64,000 bases of DNA, taken from assembly GCF_014839805.1 (NCBI RefSeq), contig NC_051131.1, positions 7,366,913 to 7,430,912 on the forward strand. Reading direction: 5' to 3'. A program made the position numbers and the translations under genes. This DNA comes from Manduca sexta. Taxonomy: Eukaryota > Arthropoda > Insecta > Lepidoptera > Sphingidae. Shown here in pieces: positions 32,246 to 47,084 of this stretch. Position 1 is the first letter of the stretch. Each line of letters begins with the position of its first letter. Under the pieces are notes generated by a model, which was not told the DNA's origin, did no database searches, and was given only the letters and a program-made list of their open reading frames with translations.

Positions 32246-34282
32246 CCTTTCGCTGAATATCTTTTAGTAATATTACGTAATTCATACAGAGGCGTCACTG
32301 CGAACACTTGTTTTTGCATATGAGTATTGTTATATTTTAAATACAAGGATGTTTTTATTATATAAAATACTATATAAGTTCTAAGATGGATACTATCAAA
32401 AGTAATAGTATCTTTTATAAAAGTAGTGATTCAACTTCACGATTCTATACTCAGAGGAGTAACCACATTCCTCAGGGTTCATTTCATCCAAGTTTAAGGC
32501 CATCGCTATGTTAGACATATATTTCAGAGTGTATTGGTACAATATAGTATATTTTTTATCGATTACGATTTAAGACTTGAAAATTAACGCCTAAGAGAGA
32601 TAAATAAATGATCATGGATATATACTATAAGATGGTTCGTATCAGAAAAAAATAAAATAATTATAATGACATGACGTACTCGCAGATTGTATCATTACTT
32701 CATTTGATTCTTATCCATGATTATAGCTTCACTTCATAAGTTATAATATAAAAACTTTAAAACTCCTGGAGACTTGAGAGCAAACTTTAACATAACTGCT
32801 TTGATAAATGTTGTTAACGATCCATTGTATGCGACGGATTTGGTATTTTCACTTATTCTTTTACAGTACGCTATTTTAGTGGCCCTCATTATAAGTAATT
32901 TAGAGCGTAGTGTTCCTACAAAAGACTTCAACGAGATTAAGGATCTGTCAGAACTTCTGAGTAAAATATGCTATTCGTCACACAAATGTATAAGTCGACC
33001 AAATTCAAAAGTCACGAATCTATGCTTTGGAATAAATTTTAATTTTATTTATTTCTACATCAGATTTATTATAATCATCCATGTCACATTATTATATTTC
33101 TTAGTAATTTCGTAAAACTATGTTAGTAACATTATAAATGTAAGTGCAAAAAGAACGTAAATAAGTACTATCTATATTAGCATTACTAGATAACTGTCAA
33201 ATAAACTTAATTCAATCTTGTGAAACTTGGCTTAAGGAAAGGAAATTTTACAATGAGCTTTGAATAGTTTACTAGCTGACCTTATTTTATTTGGTTTTAG
33301 TATGTGTACCTTTCAATAACACATAATTAAAAAATCTTTTCTGCAATCAATTATAAATTTGGTTGTGACACATGTTATTGTATGTAGGTACTGACTGTAG
33401 GTGTAAAAAAATGTTTTACATTTTTAAATAAATACACTAATTCGCTGGCTGATAGTATTTATACGATAATAATTGCTGCGTATTAAATACCGATACATGA
33501 AATATATAATAAAAATATTATTTTCAGAATTTTACTCAGGTTGTTATTGTGTAAATCAAATATAAATATTAAAGTAATATTTGTCTCTTAAACAAATATG
33601 AGTTTTACGAGGGTAGATTTTGCTATTACAATGTCTTTAGTAAATAACAATATTGCACAATATGTAAAAATAAACCTTAATTTATTCTGAACATTAATAA
33701 GTTTCTGTGTTCATTTCCCAACCATGACATATAAGACATCACAAAATAACGTATCCGCGCCGAGATATACTCGTAATACACCGTGAACGAAAATGACACT
33801 GATGTTTTGCGCCTATATGTATATACATAAATAAGTGTAGGTATGTGTTTCCTTGGTCTTCAATACGGCCGGAGCAATTTTAATGCAAATTTTAGGTAAT
33901 CTAGAAATTAGCTGAATGGGTGATCTCCATGAAGTTTGGTAGCCATCACACCGCCAGAAGTCTTTTAGCTATAATTTTAAGCGCTATCCGGTGTGGTTCG
34001 CTAGTTAACGATGTAAGTATAATGTAACTTCTGTAATAAAGTATACCTTTTATAATTTATAAACACGAAAACTATGTTTATTTCTTTGTCGTATATAGGT
34101 TTAATTTTGACATAAAATACGCGAAATATGTTTTATAACTGTAGTTGAATGTGGACAATATTTCGGATGATTATTTAAAAGCGTGAAGGAATAATACGAC
34201 CTAATTATAGAATCAAGCTGGGATTCAATTCGGTATAATTCCCGGGTTGATTAGCATTTTATATCGGTTTTTACGATTTACA
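32246..34282. other. Intergenic AT-rich DNA
   Basis: The 113-codon frame at 32774-33115 is AT-rich and hydrophobic and matches nothing I know. Nothing else is supported. Confidence 0.4.
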
Positions 34283-34332
34283 CTAGTTGCGCCTTTGCCG
34301 AACCCTTAGGGGATAAAAGGCTTGCGTGAATG
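34283..34332 (+). repeat. Decayed tail of a type 1 SINE
   Basis: TAGTTGCGCCTTTGCCGAACC...TTAGGGGATAAAAGG matches the 3' end of the SINE at 24697 (AGTTGCGCCTCTGCATACCC, GGGGATAAAATGCGTGA) with many changes; the head is missing or unrecognisable. Confidence 0.6.
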
Positions 34333-35879
34333 ATTTGAATTGAATCCTTTAGATAGGGTTCCTTCTAGACAGGCGGTTGAGGAAATTTCGCTTTCACGAT
34401 GTTCATTCAGTAACATGTATAATTAATACTTGACTTAATAACGAAATCATTATATTTCAAAGTCACGTCTTTGTGTCTTTGAATGGGAATTATATGGATT
34501 TGATAAAAATATAAAAAAAACGAGCTTTAAGATAAACTGTTCTTAATTAATCTATGTGGTATTAACCATTGTTATATTGCTAAATAAAATTGTAATTTAA
34601 ATAAGATAGTAAATTATATTTTTTCATGAAAGAACTTGTTTTATTTTTAGTATTTGATGTAATATAATTTTTTTAAGTCAAATTTAGGCTAACTCTGCAG
34701 TTATACCTAATGTTGCACTACCTCGGAAAGCCAAATATACTGCATTGAGCGTTTAGTAACAGGTCCATAGAATAATATTGGATTGAGGTAAATATAGAAA
34801 TCATCCTTTTAAAATCTCATTTATGATTTCCAACTTATCGGGGACGATATCATGTAAAACGGTATATTGTCGTGATATATAATTGAATGTTGTTTTTGGT
34901 TTTATGTATATTACCGGTTCAACTACAGACCTTTTTATTTTTGCAACTGGTCACTGACAACTTACGTAAACGTTGTTATTTTATATTAAATGTCGTTTCA
35001 TACGATTTTGCGGTGTGTATGTTTTGAGGAGTGTATTTTTGATAAAATCTTGAGCCACAAAATTGCGAATACAAAACCGGCAATTAATGGCTTCTTCTCG
35101 GAACCGTGAAGTATTTTTACGATTGTCACTTCAAATACAGTAATGAGTTTGGAAACATCAGTGTTTTGAACTGCATAATATCGCACTCAATTCCTTCAAG
35201 GAGTGACATTCAAAATATTAATAACAGTAAAATTTGTCTTCATTGGAATTCTACATATTTGATTTCTAATCACGCAGACACTGTTGACTTATTGCACTTG
35301 AATCACCATTCAAAATACCGACATCGAGCTATTAATACTAGTTCATAAAAGAGCCCTTTCATTTATTGTTAGTCATTATACTTTACAACTGGCTTTTCTA
35401 ATTGTGTCTCTATACTAGAGTTATAAAATGCCTCCTTAATTCATTATTTCGTCTTCCTATTTACTATAGAGGGTAGTGGTCAATTAATATTTCCATCTCC
35501 TCCCTATTTTTATATTTGATTAATTTGGTTGCGAGTTAAAGCCAGATAAGTGCTCCCTGGGACTCATATCATAAGCCATAAAATGCGTGATACTGCAAAT
35601 TCTGGCTGACAGGATTTGTAGTGACGGGTGTGAGGGCGGGTCTCTAATTATACTTAATTTTTATTGCTGTGACTATTTTCAGGGTACACTAGGAAGTTGG
35701 TCCAAATAAATAAATCAACAAAAAAATTATCGACTAAAGATCGCCTGCGTCCAATAAAAAATAAGTTTCAACTTGGCCATACATTTTGCCAACTTGCGTA
35801 ACTTGATACTAAATCGTGGTTGTGACTGAAGATTATAGATACAGAGTCACATTTTTTGTTCTTTTTAATGTATTTCTAG

Positions 35880-35990
35880 AGTTTTAAGTTAAAAAATAGG
35901 GTCCGTTTTATCCCGGAAAATTAAAGCGGGACTTATCTCCCGGATACAGATTTTCATGCGGGCTGAGCCGCGAGCAAAAGCTAGTAGTCA
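35880..35990 (+). repeat. Tail fragment of the GCGGGC...AAGCTAGT dispersed repeat
   Basis: It ends TTCATGCGGGCTGAGCCGCGAGCAAAAGCTAGTAGT, the same type of terminus as the repeat at 23869-24667. Only about 100 bp is recognisable. Confidence 0.5.
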
Positions 35991-36099
35991 ATAGACTCCA
36001 CCGCCAGATTTATACTTTCCTTAAGTATAGGCCACTCAGTTTGTGCCGCCTCTCCTGTCCTGCATCCTCTCCTTTACCTATTTTGCGGGGGCAAACAAA

Positions 36100-36755
36100 A
36101 ACCGGCCAAGTGCGAGTTACATTCCCGTACCGAAGGTTCTGTACAGACTTGTAGGTAAGGTATTATGTACATATTTACGGTTTTAGATTTTTGCTTTTAA
36201 ATGTGCTGTAAGATATTGTTTTTTGATAACTTTATGATTCTAGGAACTACCCTATAGGTTTTGATTTTCTTGTGAACTCGCAAAATATGCGACATAAAGT
36301 GTGATTTTTTGACAGCTTAAGAGACCTAAGACTCGAATATTGTATTTTATTAATAAAAAATTCTACTTGATAACTCTACGCATTCCTGAAAAAAGGGTTT
36401 TGATAGGCTGACAATTGGACGGACCTCTAAGTGATATATAATGGATCCGTGTGATATGGATTTCATTTTGCCAATGATAGAATATATTGTGTTGGTGGTA
36501 GAGTATATTTAATATCCGCCCTAATTGAGACCACCCTACACAAGGTGTTCAAACCCGCCATAGTGGCCCACGGAAGTGTGTTGCGTTCCGGTATCAGGTT
36601 GTGTATATCCGGTTCCGACATAATTGAGTCGACTGTCGAGGGGTAATCATCTCCCGACATTTGAATTTCTATTGAACCCCACTCTACTTACTATCAAGCG
36701 CAATGGGAACACTTTGTCTTGCTCATACAAAAAAAAAATACGGAACCCTAAAAAA
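36100..36755. repeat. Lepidopteran dispersed element (CCGGCCAAGTGCGAG ... TACGGAACCCTA)
   Basis: It begins AACCGGCCAAGTGCGAGTTA with CGTACCGAAGGTTCTGTACA, has TTATGATTCTAGGAACTACC and CCCTATAGGTTTTGATT in its body, and ends AATACGGAACCCTAAAAA. These phrases belong to a repeat that is very common in moths and butterflies. A copy of the coding-looking repeat (36460-36703) lies inside it, apparently as a later insertion. Confidence 0.6.
36460..36703 (-). repeat. Coding-looking dispersed repeat, copy 2
   Basis: Minus strand gives a 65-codon open frame (MSGDDYPSTVDSIM...PDIHNLIPERNTLPW...). The phrase LIPER...WATMAGLNT...IRADIKY returns in copy 1 (26298) and partly in copy 3 (63745). It has no known domain. 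Recurrence within the window marks it as repeat sequence rather than a single-copy gene. Confidence 0.65.
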
Positions 36756-39700
36756 GGTTCCCGTTGGCGACTGTGCTGCCTCTACCTAAAAATATGCTGC
36801 CCAATAGGCCGCTCGCGCCTCTAGGTCGCTGACGCCCCTAGGCCGTGGCCTATATGGACTATTGATAAACCGTTACTGATGATAGAATCTAAAGATACTA
36901 AGAGATTATTTCCCTCAGTCATATATTTGATATTTTATCACAACTTTGTTCGTATAGGTGAATAGGTGCGCTAAATCTCTAATTATATTCGATAATCAGA
37001 GACTTTTGAACAACAGCTTATGATTAGGTACATTATTCACGAAAATTAACGCATGAGAAATCTATTTGGATGCGGAAGATTCTAGAGGATGCCAGATTGC
37101 TAACATTGGGGGTGAAATCAATGATAAGGGGCTTGAAGAAGTCCTATACTCTGAAGTGTTGCAAATTGCGATTACGACTAAATTAAGGATAATTTGGCTG
37201 GCACTGAAAGGTAAAGAATTAATCGTAGAAAAAAGGAGAAGACAGAATTTTAATAAATAATTATAACACAAGACAGACAGACAGTATTTATTATAAATTA
37301 TGTCGGTTTAATATGGTGGAAAGAACCGCAAATCTCGCGTTGAAAAATTGTCGGCCTTCCTGTTTTGTACTGCAATTCCATCATCGCCTGCACTAGTGAC
37401 ATCAGCTGCACCTGTAGAATTGAAATCGTGGAGTCGTGGCTTGTTATCGAGTTTTGCCATAATTCATGTCATTTTATAATTATCGATGACTGCATGAAGT
37501 GGCATTAGGTTAACTATGAATCTATTTTCCTGTCCTTCTCTGGTAGATGATCAATACTTCGCTAGTTATTGATCATCGCATGGTCTCGTCGCTATTACTA
37601 ATCTTATTTAAACTTACCTGTACAGTAACATTGTAAATCACGAACAATTATTAAGGAAGTTGATGAAAGCACGCAAGAAATAAAACTTGGATTAAAAAAT
37701 GTTTATTAATGTTAACGTCGTATACAAACTTTATGATATATATTATATTTGTTTAAGTTGAATTGTAAAAAAATATTTTGGGTCTTACTTAGAGCCATGC
37801 TATGTCGTTCGATTATAATCTTCTTAATTTTATGGAGTAATGAAGTATTACTGCTTACGTATCATTTTAAAACGTAGGAATGTTTTAGAAAATATAATAA
37901 CTATACAAAACTTAAATGGAAATAGGTACTAAAATCTGTATAAATATATGCGACTGGTAACTGTACGTCTCCGCCGCGCCGCCTTCTTGGCAAAACTTCG
38001 CTTCCTTTCTTATTGAACACCTTTACAACGATGGTGACTATTTGACATGAGGTTGATCAATTGCATGTCGGAATATAGTCCAAACGTTTTTATGTATACG
38101 ATTATATGATTAAATTGCGATGTAATGATTTTAATTGTTGAACAGTTTTTATGAAACTATATAAATATTTATTAGCATTATCGTAGTTCTTGTTTCCTTT
38201 ACAACATTACTCAGTAAGGTTTTCAGTAAGTAATAAGTATAATGTATTTAAAAATGCGTAAGATATGCATTCGTGGAAGATTACAGATTGCGTGACATCA
38301 TACTGTTCGTGTATCCTTAACCACAAGTTATTCAATTTAATCTGAAGTTTCACTGTGTACTTTGGTATGCCGCTACCAACTATCTGTCTTTTTTTAAATA
38401 CCTATAAACCTCTTACAGCAGACAACGTTATATTTTTTATCTTTGGATCATAATGATAGTCTCCTTGCTGGTGCAATTTAGGTTGATGGTCGCTATCCAG
38501 CACATTGCATCATGTGCAGGTGAGGTTACCTTGGATACTAGCGATGTTGATAAAATTCTGCAGATTTTATTTTAGATGTTTATTTTAAAATGTATATAAT
38601 TACTCTCACTACCCGATAGTTTTTATTTACACATCCAAAACCTGTGCTTTTAAATAAATGTAGAAAATAAATTTTGGTCTGTCTCACAAAACCCATCTTT
38701 CATTCCTTGAACACTCATTAATCTTTTCATACAGCCGCATCAGTTTTGTGTTTCTTTATCTTAATCGAAATGCAAATAATTCAAAGTCATTTAAACCTTA
38801 GATACACATGGTCGTAATGTGGTTTTAGATTATTTTAATATAGATTAAAATAAACCGTCGCGAGTTACATTTTTACATCGTTGGGTGAAGCGGACCGGAT
38901 TCTTTTATTGCTGTAAGTAACGATGCGCGAGACGGTGATGTCATCTTTAGCTCATGTGAAGTAATAAAGCTAGTGCTTGCTGTCGAATTGTAGATCTACT
39001 TATTTTTTACAGGCTTATTACTGTGTTAAAATTTATTGTAACACATTGACATTATATGACGTCATAGATACGTTCGCGATATTATTCTGAAATTTTAAAT
39101 TTCCTATATTTTTGTAATCTTTGAAGATATGTCTTATTATCCAATTGGAAGGTCTTATCAGGATTTAGGTGATTGCTAGGGTTTGTAATATGCCTATAAA
39201 CCATTTACTAGAATTCATTTATAAGTTACTTCGATCGCATCTGAAAAGCTGAGCCAAACTAACCAAGGATTGGATCTCAAGGAATGGTTGGAGGAAACCT
39301 GGACGAATAAGAAAACCATCTAAGGACGGCCTCGATGCATTGAATCCAAGTTTGAGACAAATAACGGAAGTCCGGGGCGATTGGGAAAAGGTCGTCGAGG
39401 TCTTATCCAGCTGTGAGACATGAATAAGGGCAAGTATGAGGCTTGAAAAAATACTGTAGCTATTTTTTTAAGTTATAGTAACTATTGCAGAACCCGACTT
39501 AAAACCTTGTATGCTCACCGTCAATTAGTTTTTAGTACCCTAATTTGAATCAATAACGGAATTATTTTATTACTGTATTTGCATTTTTTATTACTGTCAA
39601 ATAAATACATTCAATGGTTGACGGTATTCATAGTTAAGTGTCTACCCGATAGTGTTATTACATCTGATAGTAACTATAATGACTACCATTAGTTATTTAT

Positions 39701-42700
39701 TTTTTCTTATATCATGCCTCATATCTCCGCCGATAATTGTTTTATTGTTTCAATCATGATCTCATCACATATGAACTTGTATGAGAAAATTACTATAGAG
39801 CAGCTTCGTACCATTTTTTACCATGACTGAGTCAACACTTGATTACATTATGGCGTAAAAACCATACAATATTTATTAAGGTTACCTAGTTGTTTAGAAC
39901 ATAAAGTTTACAATTTTTTTCTAAGAATTAATTAGCTAATTACACGGTAGCTTATTTGTTTAGTAAATATCTTGGAAATGCTACGTAAGAGGGCTTAAAT
40001 GTTTCTTTGTAATAAAAAAATCGACGAAATCATCGAAACAGGTAAATTCTTAGAGTCAATTTAAGGAAAATTATTTATTTAAGTAATTAAATCGCAGAGG
40101 CCATCGCAATCGCAAAATACCTTCACTACAGTGACTTTGATTTGAAGATGATATGTATGGATATAACGGAAGTCTTCATATATTCTGAACGCAGGTGAAA
40201 ATATTGAAGAACACAGATTTTTCAAACAACGGTTCAGACTACAAGTCCGTCCGGGAGCCGACCGCGGCGCGCAGTAGCGTGAGAAGCTATTTCGTCGGGA
40301 TCTCGTTTGACATGTTATGCTATTTCCATGGCTATTAGGATAATTAAGGGTAGATTATGCCTGATTATATAGGTACAGACGGAGCATATACTATACTCAT
40401 ACTTTATACACATGTAATCTCCTCGGCAATAATTTTAAAGGCATATAATTGTAGCTTTTAAACGTAACTATTACACCGTCTCATTTAGTTACTTTGTTAC
40501 AGTATTTTACATGCAAAACATTTAAGTACACATATCCCTTTCGCTCCTCTTATTATGATTTCAAGAAGGTTACATTGGTAAGCAAATAAATTACCATTGA
40601 GACAGGGTATTCTTTGTTTATTAAGGTTGCGTTGTGGCCTGTGATAATTACTTTAAAAAAAAACAGTTTCTTCAAGGAAAACACCCTTATTGCTGTAAAA
40701 AAAATTAAATACCTTGCCTATTTGAAGTAAATATTTATTAATATCAAATGCAGCTTTTATGTACGATATTCAATCAATATTTTGTTAAAAGATGGTTTCA
40801 TTAATTTTAAACTAGTTTAACTATATGAAATGCAAGAAGGTACATTAATGGTATTATTTTATTATGTCCCTTTCGAGTTACACATAATATTTTTGTTCAG
40901 TTTTAAAAGCTTGATTATCGTTTATTTATTTATCGGATTTGGTTAATACTGTAGTTTAGCGCACTTCTTTTGAACATAGGTAAAAGCAAGGGCAAAATGC
41001 TATTTATAATATACTGTATTTAACATTTAATGACATCATTGACTGTACTAGCAGTGACGGCGTTAACGCATTGCAGAGTATTTCCATTTATATACCTCGT
41101 AATGGCATTGTGGTGTAGAGTGAAATGACGTCATTGTCAATTCGCTATTATGCGAATACCTACAAAACGTAAAGTTCATATTAGACTTAGAAAAAATAAC
41201 CGTTTCACGTAACTGTACGAATTTAAATTTAAATTCATGCTCGCTACATTACTTGCCGGGCCGGCACAAGTACCGATATAATTAGTGCAATACGTGCTCT
41301 GTTTGAATTTTGTGAAATGTGTAAAGTTAAACAGAGGACCATGCTTGTATTTAAGTATGTTAGTCGTCCGTCCAATGATGCGTTGCGTAAGCGCTGGTTT
41401 CAACAGTGCGGCGCCGCGGGGGCAGATATAGCACGGGGCCATTCTTTCCACTCGCACTCCTACATCGATATTATTTGAACAGCGCCGCTCGCACTCACTA
41501 AAACTTTAGGTAAACAACGCACAAGCTATATCACCATATTGCTTGACATTGTCCTGACCTGTACGGAGATGTTAGTTTTGTTGTTCAGTATTCATCGCCC
41601 ATTCCACATCGACATTAATAGCTCTAGGAGATTACGTTACACATATTATTACTGTTTAATATTCTTCGTGTTGTTTAGGTATGTTTACAGTAGAACAAAA
41701 ATGCTGATATACTTAAACATAAAATAGGTGAAGCTATAACTAGATCCTCCAGTTGAATTAAACATGAGGTAAAAGGTAGCGATTAAAAGAGTGTTTTAGA
41801 TATGTTTATAAATAATATTTGTTAGGATAGAAATTGATTGGAAGTCAATTATTTAAGCGGATTTGTGGTCTTCTTCGCTTAGTGGTCGTGTACTTAAGCC
41901 GATATTCGAGGCAGTGAGTTAGAGAGATTCCTTGGGTGGCAACGATATAGGTGAAAGTGTGTGCGTTGGTTAAACCCGCATCCACACTTTTGGTTATAGA
42001 GACGCGAGAATATATTGTTGTTATGACTTGATTACTGAATTTGTTACAAGAATTTACATATTTCGCTCTTATATACCTATTTTTATGTTAGTTAAAATCA
42101 GTGGCATGATCTATGAAATCGTGATTTATTTGTTTTCTTGATACATCTATGTGACACGCACACATACACGTCTTTCTATATAATCCGTTCCAAGTTCTTA
42201 CCAATATTGATTCACGTCTTGTGCTGTCAGACGAGGTCTTTCGATGATGTCATTCTTTTGCCGACCTTTTGGTATTATAATGTCATTAGTCACATTGAAG
42301 AACAAGCTACTGTACCAGTAAGATTTAAATTAAGAATTCTGATGTTAAACGTACGTTTTTCGTAGGCGAGAGTCTGTCTAGGTGGGTACCAACACCTTAC
42401 CTATTTTTGTCGCTAGGTATATTTGAAGAACTTTGTGGCTATTGTTAATGGGTACTTGAGATTTTATATCGAATCTTTAGGCGAATTTAAAGTTCTAAGG
42501 GTTTTCACATTGTTAATGAGATAAGTACTACGTCGCTTAGTATTTTACCCTTATGTTATTGACTGATATGGATGTATATGTACTTTTATATTAATTTGCC
42601 ACGTTATACACGATGGCATTATAGTACATATGGAAGAATATATTATAATATGCGAACCTTTTTTTTCTTGGAATATCCAGTTTTGTCAAATCTAGACAGA

Positions 42701-44214
42701 GGCATCATTATTTATTAATGACACAAAAATTCTTCTTCAAATAAAACAAAATATCAAGTCTCGTTCTTAAAGAGGAGAACAAACGTCGGCATTAATTCTT
42801 GGAACGCTAGCGGCATAGGTATCGACCCGTCGCGTCGCGTCGTGAACCAGTCTCCTCCACCGCGGCTCTTTCACAATGGAACTGAATCACAAATTATCCT
42901 TTTTATATTTATGCGAGTAAGAACACATTCCTGAGGACAGTGGGGCGTTATATCCATTATGTATTGAATTACTGGACTCTTTCAGGTTAACGGTTATATA
43001 ATAAAATGTATTTAGTTTAGATCCATTAAAATCATTGAATATGACTTTTATAAAGTAAACGATTTGACCTAGGTGAATGAAGTGCACCGACCCTTCCTTA
43101 AAACGCTTTTGAATAGCAGATTGCATCTATCTAATGTAGTCGGCTCTCTGCTAAACACCGGTCGAATAATAAGCAAAACCAGTTGAAGCAGTGACATCAT
43201 CTTCCTGTGCTGCAAGAGGCCGTGTCCTTTACATATTATTATACATAATATTGACAAGTTTATTTTGTCTTATACTGTATGTTCTTAGAAAGACGACGAT
43301 TTCGTAGTTTCATTTGCATACCGTTTATACATGTTAACAAAAATAAAGTTTAGTTTACTCGGTAAGCAGTAAATAATGTAAAGTAGATGTAAATGCATTC
43401 ATATAATAGAACGTATATTGATAATGGATAAAAATTGTATGGTTGTTTGAAATATATGCAAACATTTTTATAAAGTCCAGTAAAGCGTGCGCTGAATGGG
43501 AAGATTTTTTCATGAACTCTGATAAGTAATTGCTAGACTGGGGCAGTTTTATGTTTTATCTAGGTTATACAATTAGCGACATACTGGGAACTCTATTATA
43601 CTTCTACCCCATTCGCGACATTGCGGTTTTATTAAATGATGTATTACAAATTTATGTGGTGATTGTAGCTATGGTAATAAGGGCGACTTCAGGGATGTTA
43701 CATGGAAGTATAAATAATATGCAGCTTCATATTATTATCAATACAATAAAAAGTTTAAATTTATATAAAAAAACATCTCTTCAATTTATCTATATGAAAA
43801 TATTTCTAAATCAGGTTTGCATATTTCGTCGTTACATCAAATCGCGCTTTTATGCATGCATCTTAAAGACATTATATCTGCTCGGTTACCAAATTTAGCA
43901 TGTCTACAAAAGATAGCAATTTATTTCATGTCAGCGTAGATTTTTCTAGTTTATATTTATATAAATGTTAAATGTAAATATCGACATAGCATTAAACAGG
44001 TTTTATTGAAGTGATAGAAACTATAAACCGGTACAAGATTTTAGTAAGTTTTTTGTATGGTTAAGATTATTAGTATTTCTTATGTGTTAAACGTATTGTT
44101 GCGTAGAGGTGAAGTTCAATGTCTTTTCGTAGAATTGCATATGTAATAGATAGCAACCATCATAATTGAACCTGCGCCAGGTATTCAACTTGTCTTCGTG
44201 CCCTTGCCATCTAG
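36756..44214. other. Long gene-poor region with two minor GC-rich spots
   Basis: No supported gene. Small GC-rich spots occur at 40240-40300 (GGGAGCCGACCGCGGCGCGC) and 41255-41475 (with GCGGCGCCGCGGGGGCAG). A GTCGCGTCGCGTCG run is at about 42828-42842. Apparent frames, including the 122-codon one at 43530-43898, are AT-rich and hydrophobic without a domain. Confidence 0.4.
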
Positions 44215-44460
44215 AACTAAGTTGTCCGCTACGGTCTGTGGATCAACAAGATGGCGGGTGAATGTTAGGGTTCGCGCGAGGGACGGGGGTTGGCGGCCGC
44301 TGCGCCTGCGCCGGGACAGGTCTGGCGCGGCCACGACGTCGCCACTGTGCCGCCACCGCGCCTCCACCGCGCCGCGCCGACCGCATCACCTGGCCCTGAC
44401 TCGGCTCCGAGCTCTATTTTTAGCGCTGTGTCACCGTTTGCTTGTGCCCGCGTCCCGCTT
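44215..44460. promoter_or_regulatory. CpG-rich island 3
   Basis: About 245 bp, very rich in CpG (GCGGCCGCTGCGCCTGCGCC and CGCCACCGCGCCTCCACCGC). It contains AAGATGGCGG, a YY1/pho-like core. Both strands show long frames here, as expected of any GC-rich block, but no domain. Possible promoter or regulatory element. Confidence 0.35.
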
Positions 44461-45234
44461 CTTCATACAAATAAATGCTTACCTACTCCAGGGGTATTGG
44501 AGAATTATATCGTGCTATACACTATCACTGCAATTGTTATGTTCTAGATAGCCAGCGATATGTTCTTTTATGTGCAATTTGAAATTTATGCGACTTGTAT
44601 TTATCAAACGATTGCATACATTGAGCACTGTGATACGTATTAGATCGTGTGTGTTTTTATGTGAATCACGCTTTACGGTCTATGTAACAGTTAAGTAGCT
44701 CGTAATGATGTCATCGCCATGTGATGGGTGGTGCCCTTATGGAGCGTCCGCATTATGTAAGACAATAGTAGCAATATAGCATGCATGTAAATCAACCGTA
44801 GTAAATCAAATATGCTTAGGGATCTTGCTTTCAACACTCTAGCTCGATAATGTCACTTAGAATAACAGTGTTAACAACCTAGAGCTGCATAGAGTGGATA
44901 GTATATACTCTATACCACTTTAACTCTGTAAATATAAAATATGGTCGTTCTTTATAGTAATTGTAAGTACTTTTGTATGTTTTATTCCGCTTATTATAAG
45001 AAATTATTGTAAATTGCCAGTATTTAACGATGTCAGAAGGGAGTCATACAATATTATAATAATCGTTACTACACATTTATGTGATTAATAAAAAACATGA
45101 TAGAGCAAGAAAGACCACACGCAACAAGTTTATGAATGAATGATGAGGAGTGCCATAATCTGTGCAATGTCAGCGATAGGTAACTGTATAACAATTCTGG
45201 CTCATTGGTCGTTTGTCAAGGAGCTTTCGAATTG

Positions 45235-45352
45235 TGGGTTTGCTCGCCGCCTACTCCGGCGCACAAGTGTAGCTGTCAGCTGGTGACTGTTGGCTTGAGT
45301 CGCCAATCTCCGCGGCCTACGCGCCCCTGTGGCCATCATCGGCCCACGACCC
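45235..45352. promoter_or_regulatory. CpG-rich island 4
   Basis: GC-rich block with CGCCGCCTACTCCGGCGCAC and CGCGGCCTACGCGCCCCTG inside AT-rich DNA. No gene is recognised. Confidence 0.3.
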
Positions 45353-47084
45353 TACATATTGCGCAATGATTGTGGAATTTTATTGCCATTCTTCGGTGTA
45401 AAATAACATGCTAAATTATGAAGGTTGACGTTTAATGTTTAAAAATACATATATTTTTGGTAATCGCTTAAAATTTTGCTTTTGAAAGAAACACCGCAAA
45501 TATTGCAATCTTATAAAAATAGACTATTTTTCTACGCCACGAAGTCATCTTCGATCCATTTTGCAGATTTTAGGAGACTGCTGCCCATCGAAGTCTGGAG
45601 CATGCTACCGTCCCACCGGAGGTGCATTAGCCATTCTAAGAGGCATTCCCTTTTTTGTCCTGTTTATCGTTACCCCGCATCAGGTTTTCTAATCACGCGA
45701 CATTTCTTGTTGTTTTGTAACTTAGGAGTAAAGTAAAACGAGTATGGCTTATATTTTTTACTTAAAACATGAATAAACTGGCGCAGTCAGGGCTTTTTCT
45801 TTTTACTGCTAAGTTTTTTAATCTCATTCAAATGTACGGTCACACACAAAACACCTTTTCAAGTAAACAAAGGATATCGCTTAGATAACAATGGCCGCCT
45901 GACGTTAACTTCTATTGAGGGATCCAGTCCGGGCGAATTGTGATAGAAAATCCTACATTACTGGCTGCTTAAAGATTTGCACCCATGCATAACTTTTCGC
46001 ACCTCAGCCTAAATATACTTCTAGAATAAGGCGTAATGTGTAGACAAAGCAAGGCGTGCATGAGTGTGATTAACCGTAGAGAAGAAACGGCGCACATTTT
46101 GTTTAGCATTCGTGTGACATAACAAATATAACTTTTTCCTCAGGTTAAAAAAATCTTCTTCGTTCGTCATCTCCTATTCCCATTTTGACTCTTAAAAAAT
46201 AGTAACGTACTCATTATTCCTCCCGTAGGCATAGTAAGCATTCAAAGTTGAAATTCCATGTTCAGTACATTATTGTATTTTCAATCGGATGGCCTATGTC
46301 CTGCATGTCCACTGGCTCGATTAAGATATATATCTTTTTATGTCAATGTTAATGCTAAATAAGCATGCCGTCATAATTATATGGTGACATTCGAGAGATG
46401 GTACTAAATAAAAAAAAACAATATTTGTTATTACGCGGGCGACGACCGGACCTCGAGACGTTGTGATAAATTATGTTAAAAATACTTTTTTATTGCGGAC
46501 CGGGATTGATGCACCTGCGAAGTTCTGGTACATACAGTGTTCGTATTTAAAGTCTATGAACCTTATAACACATTGATTATAATACTATATTAATTAAGTA
46601 TAAAGAAGTCATTTTTTTACAGCACAATTTTAAATTTTACCTTTATTATACTCCTCAATAGTATTAAGAGGTAGATACCGTTACAAAGAAAATTGTGATT
46701 TGTGTCTTCAAATAAAAAACAAACTCATCCGCCCAAACATGACGTAATTAAACACGTTATACAAAAAACCAGATTTGTGATTAATTCTAACATATTTGGT
46801 GGTCTGACTCCATGATATAAAATATGTACAATTAATGTTGAGTCCTAAACAGTACACTTCTAATGATCGCTTAAAATATTTATAATTTAGAGATTGCTGG
46901 TAAGGATAAAAGTCTTATACAAGTTTCCATATTTCTTCAACACCTCCACAGAATAACATGATTCATAGGCTGTTTGCCATTCTAGTGTGCGATCACAGAA
47001 TACGACTCTATATTATCTTAAAACGGATAACATATTAAAAGTAGTCAGCCTTGATATTTGGACGTTGATTTCATTAAAATGTCG

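Noticed and set aside
39232..39440. Possible tail of an RTE-type LINE (KPSKDGLDALNPSLRQITEV, then GDWEKVVEVL)
   Set aside because: Resemblance to LINE C termini is too weak without a search; no other domain nearby.
43530..43898. 122-codon plus-strand frame
   Set aside because: AT-rich, hydrophobic by composition, no domain, no splice context; expected by chance in such DNA.
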